A DNA stretch of 64,000 nt, from assembly GCF_002920615.1 (NCBI RefSeq), contig NZ_PQSU01000026.1, forward strand, positions 62,001 to 126,000, given 5' to 3'. Source of the stretch: Streptomyces sp. Ru62. GTDB lineage: Bacteria; Actinomycetota; Actinomycetes; Streptomycetales; Streptomycetaceae. The notes below the pieces were generated by a model. That model searched no databases. It saw nothing but the letters and a program-made list of their open reading frames with translations, and was not told where the DNA came from. Positions 49,368 through 58,244 of the stretch are shown here, piece after piece (within the stretch, counting starts at the first letter, position 1; the number at the start of each line of letters is the position of its first letter). Made by a program: the position numbers and the translations under genes.

Positions 49368-49517
49368 CTACACACGGGCGCCGCGCGGTGGGCACCCCTG
49401 TGCCACGGGCGGTGGCGGGAGCCGTCGGCGAGTGATGCTGCGCACGCTGCACAGAGTCAGGATTCCGAGGCCGCCGAGGGCCAGCAGCGCCCCGATCAGC
49501 TCCGCGGTCGCGGGCAT
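49368..49517 (-). CDS. Small membrane protein, 49 residues
   Basis: A 49-residue protein with one membrane helix (ELIGALLALGGLGILTLCSV) followed by a basic SITRRR stop-transfer segment and a Pro-rich tail. GGAGG precedes the ATG at 49517 at proper spacing, which is the main evidence that it is real. It lies 63 bp upstream of ceoB in the same direction, so it may be co-transcribed with the RCK pair and could be a small potassium-transporter subunit, comparable in size to KdpF (inference). Confidence 0.7.
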   Translation of the reverse strand: MPATAELIGALLALGGLGILTLCSVRSITRRRLPPPPVAQGCPPRGARV

Positions 49518-49678
49518 GGAACCTCCGAAGTGCGATGACAGGCGGGGTTTGCCATCTAGGCACGGCGGGCACACGAAGCACGGATTCCGTAGTTCCGTGC
49601 GCCCCCGATTTCACTCGTGAGGCAGATCCAGCACGCCGGGTGGGCGGGTGCCAGTTCGAAGGCTTACGATCCTCTCTC

Positions 49679-51727
49679 GTGTCCAAACTGACCGACGTGC
49701 CCAAACGGATCCTGATCGGGCGCGCACTGCGCAGTGACCGGCTGGGTGAAACGCTCCTGCCGAAGCGCATCGCACTCCCCGTCTTCGCTTCCGACCCGCT
49801 GTCCTCCGTCGCCTACGCGCCGGGGGAGGTCCTGCTGGTCCTGTCCATCGCGGGCGTGTCGGCGTACCACTTCAGCCCCTGGATCGCGGTCGCGGTCGTC
49901 GTGCTGATGTTCACGGTGGTCGCCTCCTACCGGCAGAACGTGCACGCCTACCCGAGCGGCGGCGGCGACTACGAGGTCGCGACCACCAACCTCGGCCCCA
50001 AGGCCGGCCTCACCGTGGCCAGCGCGCTGCTCGTCGACTACGTCCTCACCGTCGCCGTCTCCATCTCCTCCGGCATCGAGAACCTCGGCTCCGCGATCCC
50101 CTTCGTGGTCGAGCACAAGGTGTTCTGCGCGGCCGCCGTGATCGTGCTGCTGACGCTCATGAACCTGCGGGGCGTGAAGGAGTCGGGCAAGCTCTTCGCC
50201 ATCCCGACGTACGTGTTCGTCGGCGGCGTCTTCATCATGATCGCGTGGGGCGCCTTCCGCGGTCTGGTCCTCGGGGACACCATGCGGGCGCCGACGGCGG
50301 CCTACCACATCAAGGCCGAGCACCAGGGTCTCGCGGGCTTCGCGCTCGTCTTCCTGCTGCTGCGCGCCTTCTCCTCCGGCTGCGCCGCTCTCACCGGCGT
50401 CGAGGCCATCTCCAACGGCGTCCCGGCCTTCCGCAAGCCCAAGTCGAAGAACGCGGCCACCACGCTCGCCATGATGGGCCTGCTGGCCGTCACGATGTTC
50501 TGCGGCATCATCGCGCTCGCCATGACCACCAAGGTCCGCATGGCCGAGAAGCCGGCCACCGACCTGCTGCACAACGGCGTCCCGCTCGGCTCCGGCTACG
50601 TCCAGAACCCGGTGATCTCCCAGGTCGCCGAGGCGGTCTTCGGCAAGGGCAGCTTCCTGTTCGTGCTCCTCGCCGCCGCCACCGCGCTCGTCCTGTTCCT
50701 GGCCGCCAACACGGCGTACAACGGCTTCCCGCTGCTCGGCTCGATCCTCGCCCAGGACCGCTACCTGCCGCGCCAGCTCCACACCCGTGGCGACCGGCTC
50801 GCCTTCTCCAACGGCATCGTACTGCTCGCGGGCGCCGCGATGCTGCTGGTGTTCATCTACGGCGCCGACTCCACCCGCCTGATCCAGCTGTACATCGTCG
50901 GCGTCTTCGTGTCCTTCACGCTCAGCCAGACCGGCATGGTCCGGCACTGGAACCGCCACCTCCGGGTCGAGAAGGACCCCGCCAAGCGCAGCCACATGAT
51001 CCGCTCCCGGGCGATCAACGCGTTCGGCGCCTTCTTCACCGGCCTGGTGCTCGTCGTCGTCCTGGTCACCAAGTTCACGCACGGCGCCTGGGTGGCCCTG
51101 CTGGGCATGTGCATCTTCTACGCGACGATGACCGCGATCCGGAAGCACTACGACCGGGTCGCCGAGGAGATCGCCGCGCCCGAGGGCCCGGCCGACGACA
51201 TGGTCCGTCCGTCGCGGGTGCACTCGGTGGTGCTGATCTCCAAGATCCACCGTCCGACGCTGCGCGCCCTCGCCTACGCCAAGCTGATGCGCTCGGACAC
51301 CCTGGAGGCGCTGACCGTAAACGTCGACCCGGCCGAGACCAAGGCGCTGCGCGAGGAGTGGGAGCGGCGCGGGATCGACGTACCGCTCAAGGTCCTGGAC
51401 TCGCCATACCGCGAGATCACGCGGCCGATCATCGAGTACGTCAAGGGCCTGCGCAAGGAGTCCCCGCGCGACGCGGTCTCCGTGATCATCCCCGAGTACG
51501 TGGTCGGCCACTGGTACGAGCACCTGCTGCACAACCAGAGCGCGCTGCGCCTCAAGGGCCGTCTGCTGTTCACGCCGGGTGTCATGGTCACCTCGGTGCC
51601 GTACCAGCTGCAGTCCTCGGAGGCGGCCAAGCTGCGGGCCCGTAGGCGGCAGGAGTGGAACGCGCCGGGCGCGGTCCGGCGGGGCCCGGCCGTGGAGCGG
51701 CCGAAGGAGCCGTCGGCCAAGGACTGA
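49679..51727 (+). CDS. APC-superfamily K+ transporter, KimA-like
   Basis: A 682-residue protein with 12 predicted membrane segments and a C-terminal cytoplasmic domain of about 190 residues. It resembles Bacillus KimA (YdaO) over its length: LGETLLPKRIALPVFASDPLSSVAY at the start (split here as two known blocks), AYPSGGGDYEVA, SSGCAALTGVEAISNGVPAF and DRYLPRQLHTRGDR. KimA is a high-affinity proton-coupled K+ importer. The GTG at 49679 lies 8 nt after TACGAT (49665-49670), suggesting a leaderless message. General APC annotation as an amino-acid permease is the alternative. Confidence 0.8.
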   Translation: MSKLTDVPKRILIGRALRSDRLGETLLPKRIALPVFASDPLSSVAYAPGEVLLVLSIAGVSAYHFSPWIAVAVVVLMFTVVASYRQNVHAYPSGGGDYEVATTNLGPKAGLTVASALLVDYVLTVAVSISSGIENLGSAIPFVVEHKVFCAAAVIVLLTLMNLRGVKESGKLFAIPTYVFVGGVFIMIAWGAFRGLVLGDTMRAPTAAYHIKAEHQGLAGFALVFLLLRAFSSGCAALTGVEAISNGVPAFRKPKSKNAATTLAMMGLLAVTMFCGIIALAMTTKVRMAEKPATDLLHNGVPLGSGYVQNPVISQVAEAVFGKGSFLFVLLAAATALVLFLAANTAYNGFPLLGSILAQDRYLPRQLHTRGDRLAFSNGIVLLAGAAMLLVFIYGADSTRLIQLYIVGVFVSFTLSQTGMVRHWNRHLRVEKDPAKRSHMIRSRAINAFGAFFTGLVLVVVLVTKFTHGAWVALLGMCIFYATMTAIRKHYDRVAEEIAAPEGPADDMVRPSRVHSVVLISKIHRPTLRALAYAKLMRSDTLEALTVNVDPAETKALREEWERRGIDVPLKVLDSPYREITRPIIEYVKGLRKESPRDAVSVIIPEYVVGHWYEHLLHNQSALRLKGRLLFTPGVMVTSVPYQLQSSEAAKLRARRRQEWNAPGAVRRGPAVERPKEPSAKD

Positions 51728-51824
51728 GCCGCGGTGGAGAGGCCGTAGACTGGTGGGCTGTTGTCGGGCCCGCCGGTGCGGGCCGTCCCCTTTCCCCGAT
51801 TTCCCGGTCTGGAGTCACCCCACC

Positions 51825-53153
51825 ATGCAGGCAGAACCGACCAAGTCTCTGGTGGGCGAGGAGTACGAGGTCGAGATCGGCCCCGTCGCCCACGGCGGCC
51901 ACTGCATCGCCCGTACCCCCGAGGGACAGGTGCTGTTCGTCCGGCACGCGCTGCCCGGCGAGCGGGTGGTGGCCAGGGTGACCGAAGGGGAGGAAGGCGC
52001 CCGCTTCCTGCGCGCGGACGCCGTACGGGTCCTGGAGGCCTCCAAGGACCGCATCGAGGCTCCCTGCCCCTTCGCCGGGCCCGGCCGCTGCGGGGGCTGC
52101 GACTGGCAGCACGCCAAGCCGGGCGCCCAGCGCCGGCTGAAGGCGGAGGTGATCGCCGAACAGCTCCAGCGGCTCGCCGGCCTCACCCCCGAGGAAGCGG
52201 GCTGGGACGGCACCGTGGTCCCGGCCGAGGGCGACAAGCTGCCCGCCGGCCAGGTCCCGCAGTGGCGCACCCGCGTCCAGTACGCCGTCGACGCCGAGGG
52301 CCACGCCGGTCTGCGCCGGCACCGCTCGCACGAGGTCGAGCGCATCGACCACTGCATGATCGCGGCGGCGGGCGTCAGCGAGCTGGGCATCGAGAAGCGG
52401 GACTGGACCGGCATGGAATCGGTCGAGGCCATCGCGGCGACGGGGTCCCAGGACCGCCAGGTGATCCTCACCCCGCGCCCGGGCGCCCGTCTCCCGCTGG
52501 TCGAGCTGGACCGGCCGGTGTCGGTCCTGCGGGTGGACGAGAAGTCCGGCGGGGTGCACCGCGTCCACGGCCGCCCCTTCGTCCGCGAACGCGCGGACGG
52601 CCGTACGCACCGGGTGGGCAACGGCGGCTTCTGGCAGGTCCACCCGAAGGCGGCGGACACGCTCGTCACCGCCGTCATGCAGGGCCTGCTGCCCCGCAAG
52701 GGCGAGACGGCCCTCGACCTCTACTGCGGCGTCGGCCTCTTCGCCGGCGCGCTCGCCGACCGCCTGGGCGAGAAGGGCGCGGTCCTCGGCATCGAGTCCG
52801 GCAAGCGGGCGGTGGAGGACGCGCGGCACAACCTGGCCGACTTCCCGCGGGTCCGCGTCGAGCAGGGCAAGGTCGAGTCGGTCCTGCCGCGCACCGGCAT
52901 CACCGAGGTCGACCTGATCGTCCTCGACCCGCCCCGCGCCGGCGCCGGCCGCGACACGGTCGCCCACCTCGCCTCCCTCGGGGCCCGCCGCATCGCCTAC
53001 GTCGCCTGCGATCCCGCTGCGCTGGCCCGGGATCTGGGGTACTTCCGGGAGGGCGGCTACCGGGTGCGGACGCTTCGGGCGTTCGATCTGTTTCCGATGA
53101 CGCATCATGTGGAGTGCGTGGCGATTCTGGAGCCTGCTACAAAGGGCCTCTGA
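51825..53153 (+). CDS. TrmA/RumA-family RNA (uracil-5-)-methyltransferase
   Basis: A 442-residue SAM-dependent methyltransferase that makes 5-methyluridine in rRNA or tRNA. A TRAM domain (about 8-65) is followed by the 4Fe-4S cysteines CPFAGPGRCGGCDW, the SAM motif LDLYCGVGLFAGAL, DPPRAGAG and the catalytic Cys in VACDPAALARDL. Length and cluster suggest an RlmD/RlmCD-like 23S rRNA enzyme. The ATG at 51825 has GGAG 10 nt upstream; TAGACT (51746-51751) is a possible -10. It is the last conserved-core gene before the accessory region. Confidence 0.9.
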   Translation: MQAEPTKSLVGEEYEVEIGPVAHGGHCIARTPEGQVLFVRHALPGERVVARVTEGEEGARFLRADAVRVLEASKDRIEAPCPFAGPGRCGGCDWQHAKPGAQRRLKAEVIAEQLQRLAGLTPEEAGWDGTVVPAEGDKLPAGQVPQWRTRVQYAVDAEGHAGLRRHRSHEVERIDHCMIAAAGVSELGIEKRDWTGMESVEAIAATGSQDRQVILTPRPGARLPLVELDRPVSVLRVDEKSGGVHRVHGRPFVRERADGRTHRVGNGGFWQVHPKAADTLVTAVMQGLLPRKGETALDLYCGVGLFAGALADRLGEKGAVLGIESGKRAVEDARHNLADFPRVRVEQGKVESVLPRTGITEVDLIVLDPPRAGAGRDTVAHLASLGARRIAYVACDPAALARDLGYFREGGYRVRTLRAFDLFPMTHHVECVAILEPATKGL

Positions 53154-53687
53154 CCTGCGACTTTCATAGCTGCTTCAGGTGCGACCGGGCGGACTCGACC
53201 TGTTTTCCCAAACGCATGACGTGCGGCAGGGAGCATGCCCGACCTACACCCCTGACCTGCGGTCTCGCTCGGTGACGAGGAGACGGACGTGTCATTCCGC
53301 CGGTCTTCGCGGTGTCCGTGTGGGGCAGTTCTGACGCTCATATGACGCTCGACCTGATGGAGCGTCAGGTCGGGTAAGTAGCCGGGGCAGCGCGACGAGC
53401 CAGGACCGTCGGTCACCTTGTCGACGTGGGCGTCCATTGCCGCACTCGGAGGTGGCCTGGCGGCGCGGAGGCGGCCCGATGTTGCCGCACTGAATGGCGG
53501 TCGCGCCTTCATCTGCTGCCGCAGGTCCACCTATTGAGGTGGTTTGTGAGCAGTACGCCGAAATCATGCCTGCCCCGGATCGCGAGGGTCCCCCTGGGAA
53601 ACGCGGCCTGAGTCACTCGCAGTTCCTCTACCGGCATCCCATCGGATCCGTCCGGCCTCATCGTCGCTCATAGCACCCGCTACGAAA
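53154..53687. other. Non-coding boundary between core and accessory DNA
   Basis: About 530 bp without a supported gene. GC content and codon pattern are irregular and open frames on both strands lack ribosome binding sites. The word TGACGCTC occurs directly at 53332 and 53343 and inverted at 53360-53367 (GAGCGTCA), giving an 8-bp stem-loop. It looks like decayed or shuffled DNA at an insertion edge, but no integrase, transposase or tRNA remnant could be recognised. Confidence 0.5.
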
Positions 53688-53730
53688 ACGTCGGTCCCCA
53701 GGGCCACAACCGTGTCCTGGGGACCGACGT
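53688..53730 (-). terminator. Strong hairpin terminator of the 1390-residue protein gene
   Basis: A perfect 15-bp stem, arms ACGTCGGTCCCCAGG (53688-53702) and CCTGGGGACCGACGT (53716-53730), 13-nt loop. On the minus strand it is followed by TTT, fitting termination of the leftward gene; it may also stop the methyltransferase message. Confidence 0.85.
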
Positions 53731-53796
53731 CACGCGAGCCTCGATTTGACCATAGGCGTCACCAGACGACCGACGGGGCGAAGTGGACGGTCGGCG

Positions 53797-56700
53797 CTAC
53801 GCGTCGGGTCCGAGAGTGGTCAGGTCGAGTGCGTTGCTGATCGCGTGGTAGGCGTCGGCTGTGAGGTTGACGTGGTCGCCGGGGTCGTAGTCCGACGGTG
53901 CGGTGCCCGCGTTGAGCATCAGGGCCGGTGGGTCGGCCGTGCTGGTGGGGTCGGGGATGGCGACGGTCTGCTCGGCGTCGGTGTAGGTGACGGTCGGTGT
54001 GGTGTAGTCGGTCTGGTCGGTGATCCAGGTGTTGGCGTCCGCCCGGTCGGCGTCGTTGTCGGTGGTGCAGGGCGCATAGCCGTGGCATGGGGTGAGGGTG
54101 GTGTAGACGACCTTGATGCCCCAGGCTCTGAGCTGATCGCGCAGCAGCCCGTACGACTCTTCTAGGGTCGTGTCGTCGGTTCCGGCCAGGATGTCCTTGA
54201 GTCCCTCGTCGATGACCACGGTCGTGATGCCGGGAAGGTCCAGGATGTCGCGGTCGAGGCGGGTGAGGACGGCCGGGCCGCCCTGGCCGGTCTGGTCGGA
54301 GGAGAGCCGGTTGTTCTCGATGCCCGTGGCGACGACGCCGTAGTCGGGGATGCCCTGCTCGTTCATCCGCAGTGCGGTGGCGAGTTCGTCGGAGATCCTG
54401 TTGACGGGGGTGGTCGTGGTGTCGGCGGCGAAGGGGTCGATGAGGTTGTCGCCGAGGACGGCGACGGTCGGCCGGGCGTCACCGGTGGTGACGTCGATGC
54501 CGGTGAGGATGTCGGCGAACCAGCCGGAGTAGACGCCTGTGCCGGTGAAGGCGCCGGCGCTGGTGTCGCTGGTGTGGTCGCCGGATCCCACGGCGCTGAC
54601 GTACTGGGTGGTTGCGGTTGCCCAGCTGTGCTGGACGAGGTACGGCACGTCGTTGACCAGATGAAGACTGATCATGACGCGGTGGCCGGGGTTCGCGGTG
54701 TAGGTGACGGGGTCGCTGTAGATCTCGCCCCCGACGGGGAGCGTGACCGACTTGCTGCCACCGTTGAAGGTCAGGTCCGTCGGGGTCGCGGTCGGGGCGG
54801 CGCCGGAGGACTGGGTGGCGAGGGTGGTGTGGTCGATGGTGAGAGGGCTGCGGCCGAGGGCGTTCGAGAGCCGGATACGGACGCTGGAGCCGGCCACGCT
54901 GGGGTCGGCGGCGATGCGGAAGGTCTGGTCTTTGTAGTCGGTTCCCTCGTAGTTGAAGGAGCCTTCGTTGGGGGCGCTCCAGGCGCTGGTCCAGGCGGCT
55001 CCGTTGGGTGCGCTGGTGGTGTCGCGGAGGGCCATGCCGAGGATGTGCAGTCCAGGGACGTACTGGCGGGCGGAGTCGCTGAGGTCGGGCAGGGTGATCG
55101 AGCTGATCGGTGTGCCTGGCTTGAGGGGGATGGAGAAGGCGTAGATGTCGGTGCTGCGGGTTTCCTGGGTGCCGTTGACGTGGTTGCGGTGGGGGAGGGT
55201 GACGGCGGCGAGGTTGTGCGAGCCGTAGACCCAGTCGGGCATGTTCAGGTGGTAGCTCTGTGATGTCGTGCCGTCGGCGTAGGTGATGGTGCCGTTGGGG
55301 CCGCCGGGCTGGCAGTCCTCGTACTGGCCGTTGCCGAGCGTGCACTCGCTCCCGCCGACGGCGGTGCCGTCGGGGACGACGGGGCTGCTGTAGTCGCTGT
55401 CGTCGCGCTGGGAGGCGATCATGCCGTAGGTGGAGAAGCCGAGGAAGACCAGTGCCCGGCCGGTGACTCCGTTCATCTGGATGGTCTGGTTGGCGGCCAT
55501 GACGTTGTCGCCGGACGCCGCACCGAAGTCGGGGAGCGTGAAGCCGGCACCGTCCACGGTGATCCTGCCTCCGGGCTGCCAGCCCGCGGCCTTGAGGTCT
55601 TGCAGCGAGATGGTCGCTCCGACCCCGTCCGCGTCGCCGGCCGATTGGCTGGTGTCGCTGGTGACGGCGGTGTTGTTGAAGGCGTCCTGAAGGCTGGTGT
55701 AGGTCTGGCCGGCGTGACCGAGGGCGGTGAACTGGTACTGCTCCTGGCCGGAGGTGTTGCCGGCGGAGTCGACGGCGTAGACGTAGAGCGTGTGCGTGCC
55801 GGGGGCGGTGGGCGTGAGGGTGATCTTGGCCGTGTTGCCGGAGGCGGGGATGACCTCGGAGGCGGGGGTGTTGACGGTGGGTGGACTCACGTCCAGCCGG
55901 TAGAGGAACTTGGTCGCGCTGTCCGTGCTGAGAGTGAAGGTGCCGGGGGTACCGGCGGCTGTGATGCCGGCGGTGTCCTCGGGATAGTGCCCGTCCGCGC
56001 TTTTGACGGTGGGCGGGTCCGGTGCGGTGAGGTCGACGGTGAAGTGGCAGCTGGACGATGTGGGGCTGGTGTCCTCGCCGTCGCTGGAGTGCACGTTCCA
56101 GCCGACCACGTCTCCGGTCTTCAGCCCGCTCATGAACGTCGAGGAGAGCAGCTTGGGCGCGTTCTGCCCGCTGGCGACGGTCGCGCTGGTGGTCGTGGTG
56201 GCGGTACCGCCGTTCACCCAGTACTTGTAGGTGGCCGCGAGGGCGTCCTTGTCGCCGTCGCTGATCACCGCGTTGAGGCTCGGGGGAGTGGTGGCGATCG
56301 ACTTGCCGACGACCGGGTAGGGGGTCGAGGTCCCGCAGCCGACGGAATGCGTCCCGAACTTGGCCGTCAGGCTGCTCGGCCTTGTAGGGATGTGGTTGTA
56401 CTCGATGGACATGGACGGGTTGTTGGCGAACCGCTTGAAGTAGTTGCCGTCTGAGCTGCTTTCCTGGCTGTTGACCAGCGCGAAGGTCCAGCTGGAGTTC
56501 TTGGCGGCGGCCTTCTGGGCGATGGTGGACGTGACGGAGAAGCCTCCCGAGGGCTGGCTGGTGCAGGCGGGGCCGAAGCTCTTGGTGGCAAGGTACTTGG
56601 CGAGCGAGGGCTTGTTGTTCCAAGTGGTGCTGGAGCTGATGGACCCGGTCAGGTAGAGCTTGACGTCGGAGGAGAGGCTGCAGCTGGCGGAGTAGTTCTC

Positions 56701-57969
56701 CTTGACGTCGACTGTGGCGGACACGATGTGCGTGCCCCAGACGGCGGAGGGGATGGCGAGCTGGAAGTAGGAGCGTTCGACGCCGATGCAGCCCGACCAG
56801 CTGTTGTAGCCGACGCCCGGGTCTCCGTACTGGGTGGAGTCGTAGTTCTTCGCCGAGGGGCAGCCCTGCTGGGTCTCGATGTAGTGCTGTTTGCCGCCGG
56901 TGGCGTAGTGCGGGTTCCAGCTGGGATCGATGTAGACCGGGTACCGGGTGGCCGAGCCTGTGAGCAGGTCGCGGTCCGGTGTCAGGGAGAGGGTGGACCC
57001 GTGGACGTCGTCGCCGACGCGGGCGATGTGCGCGCCGGCGCCGGGCCCGTGGGCGTCGGAGGCCGCTGAGCGTGTGGCGGTGAGTGCCGAGCGTGCCTGT
57101 GTGGTGGTGCCACTGGTCGAGGAGTCCCACATCAGCGGCTGCGGCGCGCTGAACATGACCTGTCCGGCGGGGGTTGCGGCTTGCAGGTTGTCGTGACCGT
57201 CGTCGGAGACGGTGACGCCGGTGGTCTGGGTGGTGAGTTTCAGGGTGGCCAGTGCGGGATCGGCCGCCGCGGCGGCGGTCTTGACGACGATCACTTCGGA
57301 GAAGCCGCCGAGTGTGTCGGCGGTCAGCCGGAGGTCGACGTCCTTGAGTACGTCGGGGTAGGTGATGGTGGCACCGGCCACGGTGGGTGTGGGCAGTTCC
57401 TGCGGCCAGGAGAAGCTCAACCGTGTCTTGCCGCTGGTCATGGTCACCAGGGGACCTGAGCCGCCGCCGGAGAAGACGAGGAGTTCGGCTGCTGCCCTGG
57501 GGCTGTAGGTGCCGTCGGAGTTCGGCTGGAGTGTGGCATCGGCAGGCACCCAGGAACCGTGGTCGCGGATGCGCTGGGGGAACAGGCTCGTCGTCCAGGT
57601 CACGGTTCCGGACGGGTTGGCCCGGACCGTGGCGGTCTCGGTGGTCAAGGCATCCACTTGGACGGGTTCGCCCGTGTCCGCTGCCTGGGTCTGCGCCTGT
57701 GCCAGGGCCGACTGCTGGACTTCCGTCATGTCTGAGTCGTCCGGCGGACGGGTGGTCCCCAGGGGGCCGTCGGGCTGACTTTCCGGCAGTGGTGGCGCGG
57801 GGGTGGAAACCGGGGACGGACCGGTGTCGTCCGCCGCCGCGGCCTGCTGCGCGGCCACGACTCCCGCGGCGGACGACGGCAGCACAAGCGTCAGGGCGAG
57901 GGCAATGGTTCTCAGCCGGACACGTATTCGCCGGCCTCTTCGTGTTCGGCCGGGGGACTGTTCAGGCAT
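53797..57969 (-). CDS. Secreted DNRLRE-like protein with C-terminal degenerate SGNH-hydrolase domain
   Basis: A 1390-residue exported protein. A twin-arginine-rich N-terminus and signal peptide end near residue 46 (AAQQAAAA-DD). Residues about 60-310 resemble the N-terminal domain of Streptomyces RHS-associated secreted proteins; about 345-525 is a DNRLRE-like beta domain (YPVYIDPSWNPHY, then ERSYFQLAIP); Ig-like and other beta modules occupy about 530-1160; about 1165-1385 is an SGNH/GDSL-type domain. In that domain the nucleophile Ser of GDS is Asn1175, the block II Gly is Asn1219, the block III Asn is Lys1258 (EGLKD) and the His of DxxH is Asn1368; only Asp1365 remains. It therefore should not hydrolyse esters and may bind carbohydrate or cell wall instead. 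TGAGGAAA precedes the ATG. Divergent from the RHS gene. Confidence 0.88.
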   Translation of the reverse strand: MPEQSPGRTRRGRRIRVRLRTIALALTLVLPSSAAGVVAAQQAAAADDTGPSPVSTPAPPLPESQPDGPLGTTRPPDDSDMTEVQQSALAQAQTQAADTGEPVQVDALTTETATVRANPSGTVTWTTSLFPQRIRDHGSWVPADATLQPNSDGTYSPRAAAELLVFSGGGSGPLVTMTSGKTRLSFSWPQELPTPTVAGATITYPDVLKDVDLRLTADTLGGFSEVIVVKTAAAAADPALATLKLTTQTTGVTVSDDGHDNLQAATPAGQVMFSAPQPLMWDSSTSGTTTQARSALTATRSAASDAHGPGAGAHIARVGDDVHGSTLSLTPDRDLLTGSATRYPVYIDPSWNPHYATGGKQHYIETQQGCPSAKNYDSTQYGDPGVGYNSWSGCIGVERSYFQLAIPSAVWGTHIVSATVDVKENYSASCSLSSDVKLYLTGSISSSTTWNNKPSLAKYLATKSFGPACTSQPSGGFSVTSTIAQKAAAKNSSWTFALVNSQESSSDGNYFKRFANNPSMSIEYNHIPTRPSSLTAKFGTHSVGCGTSTPYPVVGKSIATTPPSLNAVISDGDKDALAATYKYWVNGGTATTTTSATVASGQNAPKLLSSTFMSGLKTGDVVGWNVHSSDGEDTSPTSSSCHFTVDLTAPDPPTVKSADGHYPEDTAGITAAGTPGTFTLSTDSATKFLYRLDVSPPTVNTPASEVIPASGNTAKITLTPTAPGTHTLYVYAVDSAGNTSGQEQYQFTALGHAGQTYTSLQDAFNNTAVTSDTSQSAGDADGVGATISLQDLKAAGWQPGGRITVDGAGFTLPDFGAASGDNVMAANQTIQMNGVTGRALVFLGFSTYGMIASQRDDSDYSSPVVPDGTAVGGSECTLGNGQYEDCQPGGPNGTITYADGTTSQSYHLNMPDWVYGSHNLAAVTLPHRNHVNGTQETRSTDIYAFSIPLKPGTPISSITLPDLSDSARQYVPGLHILGMALRDTTSAPNGAAWTSAWSAPNEGSFNYEGTDYKDQTFRIAADPSVAGSSVRIRLSNALGRSPLTIDHTTLATQSSGAAPTATPTDLTFNGGSKSVTLPVGGEIYSDPVTYTANPGHRVMISLHLVNDVPYLVQHSWATATTQYVSAVGSGDHTSDTSAGAFTGTGVYSGWFADILTGIDVTTGDARPTVAVLGDNLIDPFAADTTTTPVNRISDELATALRMNEQGIPDYGVVATGIENNRLSSDQTGQGGPAVLTRLDRDILDLPGITTVVIDEGLKDILAGTDDTTLEESYGLLRDQLRAWGIKVVYTTLTPCHGYAPCTTDNDADRADANTWITDQTDYTTPTVTYTDAEQTVAIPDPTSTADPPALMLNAGTAPSDYDPGDHVNLTADAYHAISNALDLTTLGPDA

Positions 57970-58244
57970 GCGATTTCCTCAGAAAAGCGGGGGTTCTGAC
58001 GGTGTCAATCAGCGCGGAAGGACGCTAACCGCGGATCTGTGGATTGGACAAGCGAGCCGGTCCGGAAGAATCGCGAGGGGGAGTCGGTGTACATAGCACA
58101 CGGCATGCGACTCAGGGGAAACTTGAGAAATCATTGATCTTTAGTGACGTGATCATGGTCAAGAATTCATCCCGGGACAACCGTCCTACCGGCGGAGGTT
58201 GATTAGATTCCCTCCGCGTCTTGCCGAGGGGATGGGGAATTTTC
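57970..58244. other. Shared divergent promoter region of the accessory pair
   Basis: 275 bp, distinctly less GC-rich than the genes (for example CATTGATCTTTAGTGACG near 58130). It must drive both the 1390-residue protein and the RHS gene. TAGATT (58204-58209) is a possible -10 for the RHS gene. GATCATG and ATTGATC words recur, but no extended dyad was found. Confidence 0.45.

Noticed and set aside
53105..53567. Integrase remnant after the methyltransferase gene
   Set aside because: Short minus-strand frames were inspected for a tyrosine-recombinase R-H-R-Y pattern and none was found.
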